IMG/VR virus record: IMGVR_UViG_3300038621_000255
Location: 1-63,256 of that record
DNA length: 63,256 nt
Reading direction: 5' to 3' (one strand)
Source: a virus
Shown here: piece after piece, positions 51,590-59,335 of the stretch
Layout: each line of letters starts with the position of its first letter
Numbering within the stretch: position 1 is the stretch's first letter
The notes under the pieces: model-generated
Seen by the model: only the letters and a program-made list of their open reading frames with translations
The model's database searches: none
Told to the model about the DNA's origin: nothing
Program-made: the position numbers and the translations under genes

Positions 51590-52032
51590 TGTTGACTGCC
51601 CTGGCAATTGCCAACCTTTCTGCGCTTGCGGAATATCTTGGTAAATACGAACAGAAGCGCGACGCGGCTTTGGCAAGTCAAACTGCACAATCCCGCTACG
51701 AGAATGGCTGCGTATTTGTAAAGGCGATCGCATCCGACGGTAAACCAGCATCGCTAATCCCCAACACCCCCGTTATTGATAGGAGTAGTGCAGGGTTTTT
51801 CCCAGCCGGGACGACGGTATGCGATATTTATGGCAACACTGGGCGGATCCAGGTAAAAGAACTCGAATACCGCTACCTCTCCCCAAACGGGCGTTTTCAA
51901 TATCCCAAAGGGGCAAAAATCCCGGTGATTGACCCGGCTTCCTTGGCTTATACAGGAACTCCCCCACACAAAAAAATACCCGATGGCGCCCCCATTGGGT
52001 ATATAGGACGTATCTCTAATATCCAAAGATAA
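51589..52032 (+). CDS. Hypothetical protein with N-terminal hydrophobic segment
   Basis: 147 aa from GTG overlapping the upstream stop (TAGTG). The first ~17 residues (LTALAIANLSALAEYL) could be a signal or membrane anchor. The rest is a beta-rich polar domain with two Cys (NGCVFVKAIASDGKP, GTTVCDIYGNTGRIQV). It belongs to the unit leading to the membrane ATPase. Family unknown. Confidence 0.65.
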   Translation: MLTALAIANLSALAEYLGKYEQKRDAALASQTAQSRYENGCVFVKAIASDGKPASLIPNTPVIDRSSAGFFPAGTTVCDIYGNTGRIQVKELEYRYLSPNGRFQYPKGAKIPVIDPASLAYTGTPPHKKIPDGAPIGYIGRISNIQR

Positions 52033-52036
52033 TTTC

Positions 52037-52067
52037 AAACCATCACGGACTCAACCCGTGATGGTTT
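52037..52067. terminator. Hairpin, possible attenuator
   Basis: 12-bp perfect arms (52037-52048, 52056-52067) with a 7-base loop. No U tract, and AGGAGG of the next gene follows 4 bases later. It may act as an RNA processing or translation-control hairpin. Confidence 0.5.
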
Positions 52068-52086
52068 ACTAGGAGGTGAGAACAAT

Positions 52087-52626
52087 ATGCAAGTAGTCGA
52101 TGCCGAGCGTGTTGGTTCTGGTGAAAGCAAGGCCAGCACGTCTGCAAATAATAGCACCCAAAGTGCGCTTAAAAGTTTCTTCAAGAATAAACGCACTATC
52201 AAAGCCGTCCTCATTGTGAGCCTATCCTTTTTACTAGGTTTGGTTTGGGTCTTGAATTGTCAACCATACTTAAGTGCTGCTGAAAATCTATGGGGTATAG
52301 CAGCCTCAAGAAATACGAACAGCGGCGTGATAGGAAACCTTGTCTTTGCTTCAGTTATAACCCAATGGTTGTGGACACTCTTTGGAATCTTCCTGTGCGT
52401 TGGGTTGCAGTTGCTCGAATTCCTGCCAGCTCTAAATTGGAATATTAGCAGGAAAAAGGCACGCGTAGCTCGTATGGCTAGCTATGTGGTTGACCTAATT
52501 GTGCTTTGGTCGGTCTACCCAATTTCTAGCCTTCCCCTCAATTGGTGGCACTTGATTCTAATGGTTTTAGCTTTGATAGCTGTTGAGATGGTGTTTTATC
52601 CCCTTGCACTTATTAAAGATTCTTAA
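52087..52626 (+). CDS. Multi-spanning membrane protein (179 aa)
   Basis: Four hydrophobic segments: AVLIVSLSFLLGLVWVL (~40-57), VITQWLWTLFGIFLCVGLQL (~91-110), VVDLIVLWSVYPISSL (~133-148) and LILMVLALIAVEMVFYPLAL (~155-174). A polar N-terminal tail of ~35 residues precedes them. Strong GGAGGTGAG. It ends 10 bases before the membrane ATPase gene and may form a complex with it. No known family. Confidence 0.75.
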   Translation: MQVVDAERVGSGESKASTSANNSTQSALKSFFKNKRTIKAVLIVSLSFLLGLVWVLNCQPYLSAAENLWGIAASRNTNSGVIGNLVFASVITQWLWTLFGIFLCVGLQLLEFLPALNWNISRKKARVARMASYVVDLIVLWSVYPISSLPLNWWHLILMVLALIAVEMVFYPLALIKDS

Positions 52627-52636
52627 GGAGATTCTC

Positions 52637-53932
52637 ATGGATTTATTTAGGCCTAACGACTGGCGCTCTCACGAGTGGAAATCGGCAATCGAACCCCACA
52701 CAAACCCTTTCAAGGCACTAGCGGTTTTTGTTCTGGGTATCGTTTTAGGGTTTTTCGTAAACTTCCTACTTGGTCCCTTATTTGGGATTGTGGTAGGAGG
52801 TAGCCTTGTTGCTTGGGCATTCGTTATTGAGTGGAAACTTGGGAGTGCCGAAGATGGTGTATTAACGGACGGGGTTATCGCCCCCTTTATCAAGCACAAA
52901 GCCGATTTCCATCAATACCTCAGAGGTGTAGGAAAAGAGCGCGTGAGGGCTGAGATAGAACAGGCATTGGAAGACGGGCACGAAATATCCCCTTTTGCCC
53001 AAAATTGGTATAACGCAGATAAGAAGGGTAAACCTACCATTTCGGAAACTTCCCCTCTGCAACGTTTGAGGGAAGTTCCGGAAAAACCAACAGAGAAGCG
53101 TTCGTCGCCCACTCCACGACAACCCAAGGAAAATACCGGACCGCAAAAAGAGGAGGAGGACAACAACGGCAAGGAAGAGAGAGAGGAAGAAGAAGACATA
53201 AATCCTTTTTGGGAAATTCCCTACGCGCAATTGGTTATTTTGGCAGGGATGCAAGGATCGGGAAAGACAACCACCTTGGCGGCAATTATAGAGCAGAAAC
53301 TTAAACAGCAGGCTTTTGTTTTGGTTTGCGATCCCTTCTACTCAGCTGGTAAGCACTTCGGCCTTCCCGTAGTTGGGCGTGACCCAGAAAACCGGTTTAC
53401 AGATATATCAGCCGCCATGGAGTGGTTTGGGCAAATTGTCGAAGGAAGGTTGGTTAAGCAGGCAAAGTTTGAGAACTACGATCCCGTCGCCGACGATGTT
53501 CATATCTGCTTGGTTGTGGACGAGTTTACAAACCTTAGCAATAGTTTGGAGCCAACTGTATTGGCAAAACTCTGGGACGACAGTTTACAAACGTTGCGAA
53601 GATTGAATTTAAGCGTAATCCTTGCCACCCACAACCTACGCATCCCCGGTCTTGGCGGACAAAAGGCAGTTGCCTCAAAAACCGAGGCAATTTCCAACCA
53701 ATCAATGCAGTTCAAGTTACAAACAAAAATCAACAGAAATCGACAACCAGGGGAATCACCAAAAATCCCAGCAGGTAAGGCTAAGTTTAAACGCGAAGGG
53801 GAAGATGATTTCTACGAAGTAAAAGTACCAGAGGATTTTAAACCCTCCAATTTGAATTTTGATTTCCGGCACCTAACTGGGAAAGAAAAACACCCCAATT
53901 GGCGTAAAGAAGTAGGCTTAGAAAATCAGTAA
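52637..53932 (+). CDS. Membrane-anchored P-loop ATPase (HerA/FtsK/VirD4-like)
   Basis: 431 aa from the ATG after AAGGAGATTCTC. Two membrane segments (AVFVLGIVLGFFVNFLL; GPLFGIVVGGSLVAWAFVI) lie at residues ~25-62. A charged linker follows (KEEEDNNGKEEREEEEDINP). Then come Walker A AGMQGSGKTTT (~203) and Walker B HICLVVDEF (~290), plus VILATHNLRIPG, a sensor-like strand. The layout is that of membrane-anchored DNA translocases and coupling proteins. It might act in partition, conjugal transfer or DNA entry. Specificity is unknown; the ATPase call is firm. Confidence 0.75.
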   Translation: MDLFRPNDWRSHEWKSAIEPHTNPFKALAVFVLGIVLGFFVNFLLGPLFGIVVGGSLVAWAFVIEWKLGSAEDGVLTDGVIAPFIKHKADFHQYLRGVGKERVRAEIEQALEDGHEISPFAQNWYNADKKGKPTISETSPLQRLREVPEKPTEKRSSPTPRQPKENTGPQKEEEDNNGKEEREEEEDINPFWEIPYAQLVILAGMQGSGKTTTLAAIIEQKLKQQAFVLVCDPFYSAGKHFGLPVVGRDPENRFTDISAAMEWFGQIVEGRLVKQAKFENYDPVADDVHICLVVDEFTNLSNSLEPTVLAKLWDDSLQTLRRLNLSVILATHNLRIPGLGGQKAVASKTEAISNQSMQFKLQTKINRNRQPGESPKIPAGKAKFKREGEDDFYEVKVPEDFKPSNLNFDFRHLTGKEKHPNWRKEVGLENQ

Positions 53933-53944
53933 AAGGAGTACAAG

Positions 53945-54202
53945 ATGGCATTACAACGCACCTTGAAACAAAAGCGCGATCTAGTAATCGGTGGTATACT
54001 CCGAACCTTACGATATGAGGGATTTACAACCAACCAAAAAATACTAGATCGATTAATAAAGAAGATCCAACCAAAGGACTTTTCCAAGGATAAATGGGTT
54101 GGCATAGAGACAAAGAAAAAGGGAAGAAAAAACTACCTGGTAATTAATTTCTTTAAAGGGGATGAAGTAATTAAATCCCAAAAAATGGAGATTCGCAAAT
54201 AA
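53945..54202 (+). CDS. Small basic protein (85 aa)
   Basis: Lys/Arg-rich protein (TLKQKRDLVIGGILRTLRYE, ETKKKGRKNYLVINFFK), probably nucleic-acid-binding. GGAGTACAAG precedes the ATG. Overlaps the next start by one base. Together with the ATPase it suggests a DNA-handling unit. Not recognised. Confidence 0.65.
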   Translation: MALQRTLKQKRDLVIGGILRTLRYEGFTTNQKILDRLIKKIQPKDFSKDKWVGIETKKKGRKNYLVINFFKGDEVIKSQKMEIRK

Positions 54203-54651
54203 TGGCTAGTGGTAAAATACACGAAAGGATTAATCTCTTTGGGTCAATAATAGCAGTAAGTGCCGTTGGTGCGATCGCCAAAGAACCTATCTTAGGATTG
54301 CTAGTGGGTGCCGGAACCCTAGTTGGCACCTACCTCCTTAGTCCCGATCTAGATTGCCGGGGCGCTTTTCACGCAAAATCCTGGTGGCGTTGGCATCGGA
54401 TCGGGTTGGGGTGGTATTGGTCGCTCTACGCCCAAACAATTCCCCACCACCGGCACTGGCTCAGTCACTCGATTGTAATAAGTACAGCGTATCGGGTTCT
54501 ATGGTTGGCGATTCCCCTGGCTGCAATACTATATGCTCTGCCCTTAGAAATTGACCCCAACGCAATCATCACCACCCATTGGAGATTCTTCGCTGCTTTC
54601 TACGGTGGGTTAGAATTATCTACAATCTTGCACTTACTGATGGACCTCTAA
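54202..54651 (+). CDS. DUF2227-like metal-binding membrane protein
   Basis: 149 aa. ASGKIHERINLFGSI, YLLSPDLDCRG, and HHRHWLSHSIVI match a family of cyanobacterial membrane proteins with a His-rich site (DUF2227). Several hydrophobic segments lie between. Function of the family is unknown; a metal-dependent hydrolase similar to YdjM has been proposed. Last gene of the module, closed by the terminator at 54656. Confidence 0.75.
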   Translation: MASGKIHERINLFGSIIAVSAVGAIAKEPILGLLVGAGTLVGTYLLSPDLDCRGAFHAKSWWRWHRIGLGWYWSLYAQTIPHHRHWLSHSIVISTAYRVLWLAIPLAAILYALPLEIDPNAIITTHWRFFAAFYGGLELSTILHLLMDL

Positions 54652-54655
54652 AAGT

Positions 54656-54683
54656 AGCAACCCCGTCCACGGACGGGGTTGCT
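54656..54683. terminator. Terminator hairpin
   Basis: 13-bp perfect arms (54656-54668, 54671-54683), then TACTAAATCTTTTT. Confidence 0.75.
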
Positions 54684-54773
54684 TACTAAATCTTTTTAGC
54701 AATGACGGTAGCGACCCGAAGCAATAAGGCTGCTAGGAAACAACCCAATGCGATCACCACATCGCCACAAGGA

Positions 54774-54995
54774 TTAAAATCGTGAGTACATTCTTAGGTA
54801 TCTTTCCGCCAGGCTGTACCACCCTGGTAATGATATATATGGGGCTATATCATTTTGGAAGTGTCGGGGATTATCCTCTTCAAGGATGTCTTGAAGGATA
54901 AATACTAATTTGTTTACCCTTTCCTCGGGGTAAAGGGTGGAATCCATCAAAAGGGATTCCGTTGCGCTTTTAATTTGTTTTGCGGTTTCCTGCAT
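54774..54995 (-). CDS. Small hypothetical protein (73 aa)
   Basis: Helical, acidic protein (KQIKSATESLLMDSTLYPEE, RVNKLVFILQDILEED). ATG follows TTGGAGGCAAGTGA, and pseudoknot copy 3 lies upstream in the same arrangement as in the other two units. Second gene of the leftward unit from the promoter at 55435. No known family. Confidence 0.7.
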   Translation of the reverse strand: MQETAKQIKSATESLLMDSTLYPEERVNKLVFILQDILEEDNPRHFQNDIAPYISLPGWYSLAERYLRMYSRF

Positions 54996-55022
54996 TCACT
55001 TGCCTCCAATTTATTCTTGTGT

Positions 55023-55049
55023 AGGCACTTTAACGACTTGCCCAGGTCG
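55023..55049 (-). promoter_or_regulatory. H-type pseudoknot leader element, copy 3
   Basis: On the minus strand: CGAC (55049-55046) with GTCG (55037-55034); GGGCA (55043-55039) with TGCCT (55027-55023), where a G-U pair replaces G-C. Then ACAAGAATAAA and GGAGGCAAG of the gene at 54995. Confidence 0.7.
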
Positions 55050-55062
55050 TGGCAGGAAGTTA

Positions 55063-55368
55063 TTATCTAACCCAGTAGTACTCCCACCCATTTTGGGAAT
55101 AGGCGTATTTCTTATCTAGTTCCACTATTAGAGCATTTTCCGCTCTAATGTGCAGGATATCGCGGCCCTGTACCTTATGGGCTTCTTGGTAAAAGCCTTT
55201 TTCGGAAGGGGTGCCCTTTTGTAAGATATACGTCAAAATCTCCCACTCGCCTCTTATACTCTTACGGAACTCCGGGTGGCGGAACAACAGTTCCGGGTTG
55301 TTGTTCACTCGGCGAAGGTGCTGTAACAAGGCTTTCTTAATTTGCTCAGTTGATTGGTCGGTCTTCAT
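55063..55368 (-). CDS. Small hypothetical protein (101 aa)
   Basis: ATG after CCGGAGGCAAAAACC. Helical N-terminal half (STEQIKKALLQHLRRVNNNP) and an aromatic end (YAYSQNGWEYYWV). First gene after a family promoter. Not recognised. The gene order 'promoter - small gene - pseudoknot - small gene' repeats that at 2474-3429 and 43977-44895. Confidence 0.7.
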   Translation of the reverse strand: MKTDQSTEQIKKALLQHLRRVNNNPELLFRHPEFRKSIRGEWEILTYILQKGTPSEKGFYQEAHKVQGRDILHIRAENALIVELDKKYAYSQNGWEYYWVR

Positions 55369-55405
55369 GGTTTTTGCCTCCGGTGTTACTTAATTAACTA
55401 TTCTT

Positions 55406-55435
55406 ACTATGGCACACCCTTTTGGGAACTGTCAA
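55406..55435 (-). promoter_or_regulatory. Promoter of the shared TTGACA family
   Basis: TTGACA 55435-55430, 18-bp spacer, CATAGT 55411-55406, then AAGAATAGTT. Drives the two small leftward genes. Confidence 0.75.
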
Positions 55436-55490
55436 CCAGTTTGTAGAATTATTCCCTAAAATCCTATAAAACAACCATCTAGACTGGTTC

Positions 55491-57047
55491 CTAGAATTTT
55501 TCCTTGGCTTGTTTTCTGGCGGCGAGGGTGGTAGATTTAACCGGTGTGCGCATTGACCGTAGAGGAATTCGGCGAGTTTCTGCCAAAAACTGGGACAAAG
55601 CATCAACCTGATCGTCGTGCAAACTCTTTGGAAAATTCGCTAGTTCCTGCTCGAATTCCTCCAACCAGGGTGCTTGCTTGGGTAACCAAACGCGACCTTG
55701 TTCGATAAACCCAGCTTGAATTGCCAACCGGGATACCTTGTCTTTGGTGGGCTTAGAGGGTACTAGAGTGGCGCGTACTTGGGATGCGCATTCCTGCTGC
55801 AAGGCATACCCGGTAGCGGCCTGCTCGCAAATTATCGTGGCTGGTTCCCACTCTCTAGCCTTGCTAAGGAAATAGCGTTTCCCCTCTGGATAGTCGAGGC
55901 GCTTGCGAAATGCCTCCAATAAGTAAAAATGCCCTTGGGATACACCGAAGGTCAAGCAAACCCAAGGATCGTTGATTTCCTGCCCCTTGTGGGCAGTGTC
56001 CCAACTCTGCACCACTGTATCCCAATGTTTGGGCAAATCCTTACTTGTATACCGGGGGAAATCACCAATATTTATCAAGCCGCCGCCCAGGGGCATGGGG
56101 GATTGCTGGTGTCGGGCAGCAAACAACCAGTTACCTAGCACCAATCGGGCTTCTTGCTCTTCCTCTTCTCCGAAGCGCTCGGGGTGTAGGTAGTCGCCGG
56201 GGGTGCGGATAGTGCGATCGCCCGATAAGGGATATTCGATAGCTTCTTCCTCTTGGGCAACCGTGGGCAGTTTTAGCCAATTGTATCGATCCCTTGCATT
56301 TTCCAGGATCCAGCCCGATATATCGCCAACGTGCGTGCGCTGTTGCACTACCAGGATTGGCGCTTGTGGGTGGTTTTTCCGGGTGGCAGAAAAATCTTGA
56401 AATCTATGCAACGCTCGGTGGCGTTGCACGCCGCTTTCCGGTCGGGGTGAGTCCGGATCGTCAGCTTCGGGGTTATTTGGATCGTCGAAAATCAGTAGAT
56501 CCCCTCCAAGCCCCGTGACTGAGCCATCTAGACCCCGCGAAACCATAGCGCCTTGGTATTCGTTCTCGAACTCGCTAATCCGGTTGGCAGCTTGCACCAA
56601 CCGCAGCCCCTGCGACCAAAACCCCTGGTAGAATTCACTCTGGATTAATTTCCGTCGCTGTTGGTTATGACCGTTGGCGAGTGAGGCGGAATAAGATAGA
56701 CACAAAAACCGCAGGGAAGGGTAACGCAACCAGCACCAACAAGGGAAAACAATCGAAACCAAGGTGGTTTTTAAATGCCTTGGGGGCATATTTAAGAGGA
56801 GATTGCGGTGGCGTTCGTCCAATTCCCCTTCCAATAGCGCTTCCAAATATTCGCAGATTAAATCTAGAAACCAACCCCACTGTAGCTCCTGCCCGGGGGT
56901 GAGAACTTCCCAAGATTGCGCCAGAAATTGGGATAGGGAGGGTATAGGTTTGGGCGTACGTTGGATTGATTTCTTATGCTTTTTTGCTTTCTTTGCCCGC
57001 TTGCGGTTTAATTCTGTTCCCCCATAAGCAAGGCGACGGTCAAGCAT
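55491..57047 (-). CDS. Terminase large subunit
   Basis: 518 aa. The ATPase part contains LLNMPPRHLKTTLVSIVFP (Walker A-like, ~85-103), RFLCLSYSASLA and GGDLLIFDDPNNP (Walker B, ~185). The nuclease part contains VVQSWDTAHK (first Asp, ~345), EQAATGYALQQE and LHDDQVDALSQFL (last acidic residues, ~480). It is the packaging motor that cuts and pumps DNA into the procapsid. It overlaps the small subunit by 8 bases. Portal and head genes lie far away on the other strand. Confidence 0.93.
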   Translation of the reverse strand: MLDRRLAYGGTELNRKRAKKAKKHKKSIQRTPKPIPSLSQFLAQSWEVLTPGQELQWGWFLDLICEYLEALLEGELDERHRNLLLNMPPRHLKTTLVSIVFPCWCWLRYPSLRFLCLSYSASLANGHNQQRRKLIQSEFYQGFWSQGLRLVQAANRISEFENEYQGAMVSRGLDGSVTGLGGDLLIFDDPNNPEADDPDSPRPESGVQRHRALHRFQDFSATRKNHPQAPILVVQQRTHVGDISGWILENARDRYNWLKLPTVAQEEEAIEYPLSGDRTIRTPGDYLHPERFGEEEEQEARLVLGNWLFAARHQQSPMPLGGGLINIGDFPRYTSKDLPKHWDTVVQSWDTAHKGQEINDPWVCLTFGVSQGHFYLLEAFRKRLDYPEGKRYFLSKAREWEPATIICEQAATGYALQQECASQVRATLVPSKPTKDKVSRLAIQAGFIEQGRVWLPKQAPWLEEFEQELANFPKSLHDDQVDALSQFLAETRRIPLRSMRTPVKSTTLAARKQAKEKF

Positions 57048-57672
57048 CTTCTTCTTCGTTGGTCGTAGCTTCCGTGTCTATATCCCCATCCTCTCCTTCT
57101 TCTGGTGGTTTCGCTGGTTTTAATTCTTCTTGCTCGTAGGGGTCTAGGATCTCATAGCCCATCGCCTCTAGGGCACTACTTGCCCACTGGGCGTTGAGGA
57201 GATGGTGCAGCCCTTGTGATTGTCGTTCGCCTTGGATTGCGGTGTGCAAACTCTGCACTGCAATGTCAAACTTTTTCCAGTCACGAGTTGGAATGGCTTT
57301 TACAGGGTTTTCGCCTCTCTCTTTTGCTTCTTTTTGTAACTCAATAAAGCTATCGATGCAGCCTTCTGCGGCTTGCCTTGCTTTCTTGTAGCTATTTTGG
57401 TGAGCATCCGCCAGCTCTTCTGCTTTTTTAACTAGGGCTTGCGACCTTTGTTTCTTGAGCTTTTTAATTTCTTCAATCCAGAGGCGATAGAGTTCCGGAT
57501 CCTGTCCCAATTTTTGCCGCCAGCTATTTATTGAAGAGCGTGCAACCCCGAACTGGTGGGAAGTCTGGGCATCGCTCTGGAATTCGGCAAAAGCTAATAT
57601 TGTCGCCTTACCCTGTGGCGACGGACTGCGACCGTTACTGCTTTGGCTGTCGCCGTTTCTTCCTTTCTTCAA
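57040..57672 (-). CDS. Putative terminase small subunit
   Basis: 210 aa. Residues ~30-55 (FAEFQSDAQTSHQFGVARSS, INSWRQKLG) are a helix-turn-helix. A long charged helical region and an acidic tail (EEGEDGDIDTEATTNEEEDA) follow. Directly upstream of the large subunit with overlap, the usual place of the DNA-recognition subunit. Family assignment is by context and fold. Confidence 0.75.
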   Translation of the reverse strand: MKKGRNGDSQSSNGRSPSPQGKATILAFAEFQSDAQTSHQFGVARSSINSWRQKLGQDPELYRLWIEEIKKLKKQRSQALVKKAEELADAHQNSYKKARQAAEGCIDSFIELQKEAKERGENPVKAIPTRDWKKFDIAVQSLHTAIQGERQSQGLHHLLNAQWASSALEAMGYEILDPYEQEELKPAKPPEEGEDGDIDTEATTNEEEDA

Positions 57673-57674
57673 CT

Positions 57675-57863
57675 CTATCTTCCCTTTCCTTTCTGCTTCC
57701 TGCTTAAACTCGCATTTACAGCCCGCAGCTGTGCCAGGGCTTTTTCCCAGCTTTGATGCCCACCACCATCGATGGGGCGATCGCTACTTTGCCCACGGGC
57801 TATTCTTCCGCTCGGCTCGACCAACCTGTATTTTCCCCGACGCTTGCTAATGCTTACTGGCAT
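57675..57863 (-). CDS. Small basic hypothetical protein (62 aa)
   Basis: Basic protein (VSISKRRGKYRLVEPSGRIA, ending SLSRKQKGKGR). It is 2 bases upstream of the terminase small subunit and probably in the same transcript. Short basic proteins of this kind are common before phage terminase genes. No known function. Confidence 0.6.
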   Translation of the reverse strand: MPVSISKRRGKYRLVEPSGRIARGQSSDRPIDGGGHQSWEKALAQLRAVNASLSRKQKGKGR

Positions 57864-57934
57864 TTGGGCAAACCATAATTCCTTCCCCCTAAAGTAGCAG
57901 AAAATCAGACCGACCGCAACATGTAATCATCGGT

Positions 57935-58525
57935 AGGTACCAAGCAACCACCATAATATTTTTATTACAGGGGTACGAAAACGCTGTAATCTTCTGTGTG
58001 TGGAGATTGTAGGTATATTATGGGGGCTGTAATAAAAACTGTAATAAAAACGCAGCATAAAAATATTACAGTGCGCGATCGCAACCAGAATATTTTTATT
58101 ACAGAAGGTGCGGAAACGCTGTAATCTCCTATGCGACTGAATTCTAGGTAAATTATAAGGTCGTGATGGCATGGACTGTAATAAAAATAATATTACACCG
58201 TAATAAAACGCTGTAATCTCCTGTGTGCGGAGATTACAGGCTCGTAACGAGGTCGTAATAAAATAGCGAGCGCAGGGGCATAATTACGCAGCTGTAATAA
58301 TAACCAAAACCCGCTTTGTGTGGAGATTACAGCACTTATAATATCCAAAATGTAACACACTATACTTACCCCTTTTATAATCGACCTCAAATCCCCTGTG
58401 TGTGGAGATTACAGCAAATATTATAGGGTATACGCACAGATCTAGTAATACCGTAATAAATGCTGTAATCTCCTGTGCGACTGGATTTGAGGTCGATTTT
58501 TAGAGTTGGTTGTATAACGTGTTAC
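57935..58525. repeat. AT-rich palindrome block IV
   Basis: The longest block, full of TGTAAT/ATTACA boxes and TAATAAAA runs. Clear elements are CTGTAATCTCC-N7-GGAGATTACAG (58211-58239) and two 36-nt arms (58381-58416 and 58461-58496), which are inverted repeats except for a central 9-base segment. It lies between the leftward terminase genes and the rightward accessory genes. No ORF is credible. Confidence 0.8.
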
Positions 58526-58555
58526 ATTTTGCCCTTTGTTACCCTCATGTTCTTT

Positions 58556-58757
58556 GTCGGTTAGGCGGAGGATCGCCAAAGGGTCAAAAGTTGGCATGCC
58601 TTACCCACCTTAAACCCAGTCACAGCAAGGGTTTTAGCGATTGATAGTCTACGAGGGGGTGAAGACCCATAATCGCTGAGATGCCTTAACCATAGGGGTT
58701 TCAGCCGCCAATTTAATGACCGAGTTAGTACATTTTTCGATCCTCTGGTCACCCGAC
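58556..58757 (+). repeat. Structured ~200-nt element, copy 2
   Basis: Closing helices are GTCGG (58556-58560) with CCGAC (58753-58757) and GAGGATCG (58568-58575) with CGATCCTC (58738-58745). Same internal hairpins as copy 1, e.g. AAACCC/GGGTTT and AGCGATT/AATCGCT. Preceded by TATAAC-GTGTTAC, a possible promoter. A family promoter follows at 58809. Confidence 0.75.
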
Positions 58758-58808
58758 TGCCGCTAAGTAACTTGTCAGTTAGGATCTGGGAAAAATTCTA
58801 CAAAACCC

Positions 58809-58837
58809 TTGACAAAACCCTATAGATTTGCTATTAT
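58809..58837 (+). promoter_or_regulatory. Promoter of the shared TTGACA family
   Basis: TTGACA 58809-58814, 17-bp spacer, TATTAT 58832-58837, then AATAATTG. Nearly identical to the promoter at 59720. Confidence 0.8.
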
Positions 58838-58880
58838 AATAATTGAAGAGGTTAAAGAGCAAACCAGGAGGCAACAAACC

Positions 58881-59225
58881 ATGCAACACACAATGGAAAA
58901 CATAAACATCGACATCAACATCAAGTTCTCCCAAGAACTAACCGTCAGCCAAGCGGAAGATTTGGCAATGAACTCTCTGCTAGAGAAAACCCGCAAAGCG
59001 GTGATGGAACAAAACCCCGAACTTTTAAACCAACTAGACGCAGACTCTGAGGATCCACTAGAAGATGTAGTGGATGGGCTTCTAACCGGAGAGGGACCGG
59101 TTCTAGAGGAACTAGGGCAATCGCTCATCACCGACCCAGAAACCCAGGAAGCATTCCTCGATACCCACGCTGGAACTTTCCACGACCACGACAAAGATGA
59201 GGAATGGACCGTCTACATCGCCTAA
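58881..59225 (+). CDS. Acidic hypothetical protein (114 aa)
   Basis: ATG after CCAGGAGGCAACAAACC; an in-frame ATG at 58893 is also possible. Very acidic (LLNQLDADSEDPLEDVVDGL, TFHDHDKDEEWTVY). The N-terminus (ININIKFSQELTVSQAEDLA) may be a beta strand plus helix. Acidic small phage proteins often mimic DNA or bind host enzymes, but this is a guess. First of three small genes that share the same upstream repeats. Confidence 0.7.
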   Translation: MQHTMENINIDINIKFSQELTVSQAEDLAMNSLLEKTRKAVMEQNPELLNQLDADSEDPLEDVVDGLLTGEGPVLEELGQSLITDPETQEAFLDTHAGTFHDHDKDEEWTVYIA

Positions 59226-59237
59226 ACCCACCACCTT

Positions 59238-59265
59238 CCTTCCCTCCCCACGCAGGGAAGGTTTT
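59238..59265 (+). terminator. Intrinsic terminator
   Basis: CCTTCCCT (59238-59245) with AGGGAAGG (59254-59261), then TTTT. Confidence 0.85.
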
Positions 59266-59281
59266 CTATTTCCAAAAATTT

Positions 59282-59306
59282 GGGGGCAAATTGCCCCCGT
59301 TTTTTA
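59282..59306 (+). terminator. Second intrinsic terminator
   Basis: GGGGGCAA (59282-59289) with TTGCCCCC (59291-59298), then GTTTTTT. A tandem terminator arrangement. Confidence 0.85.
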
Positions 59307-59335
59307 TTTAGGATATATCCTACTGCTACCCCTAC

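Noticed and set aside
57935-58525. CRISPR-like array in the palindrome block
   Set aside because: Boxes are short, irregularly spaced and in both orientations; there are no constant repeats with unique equal-length spacers and no cas genes.
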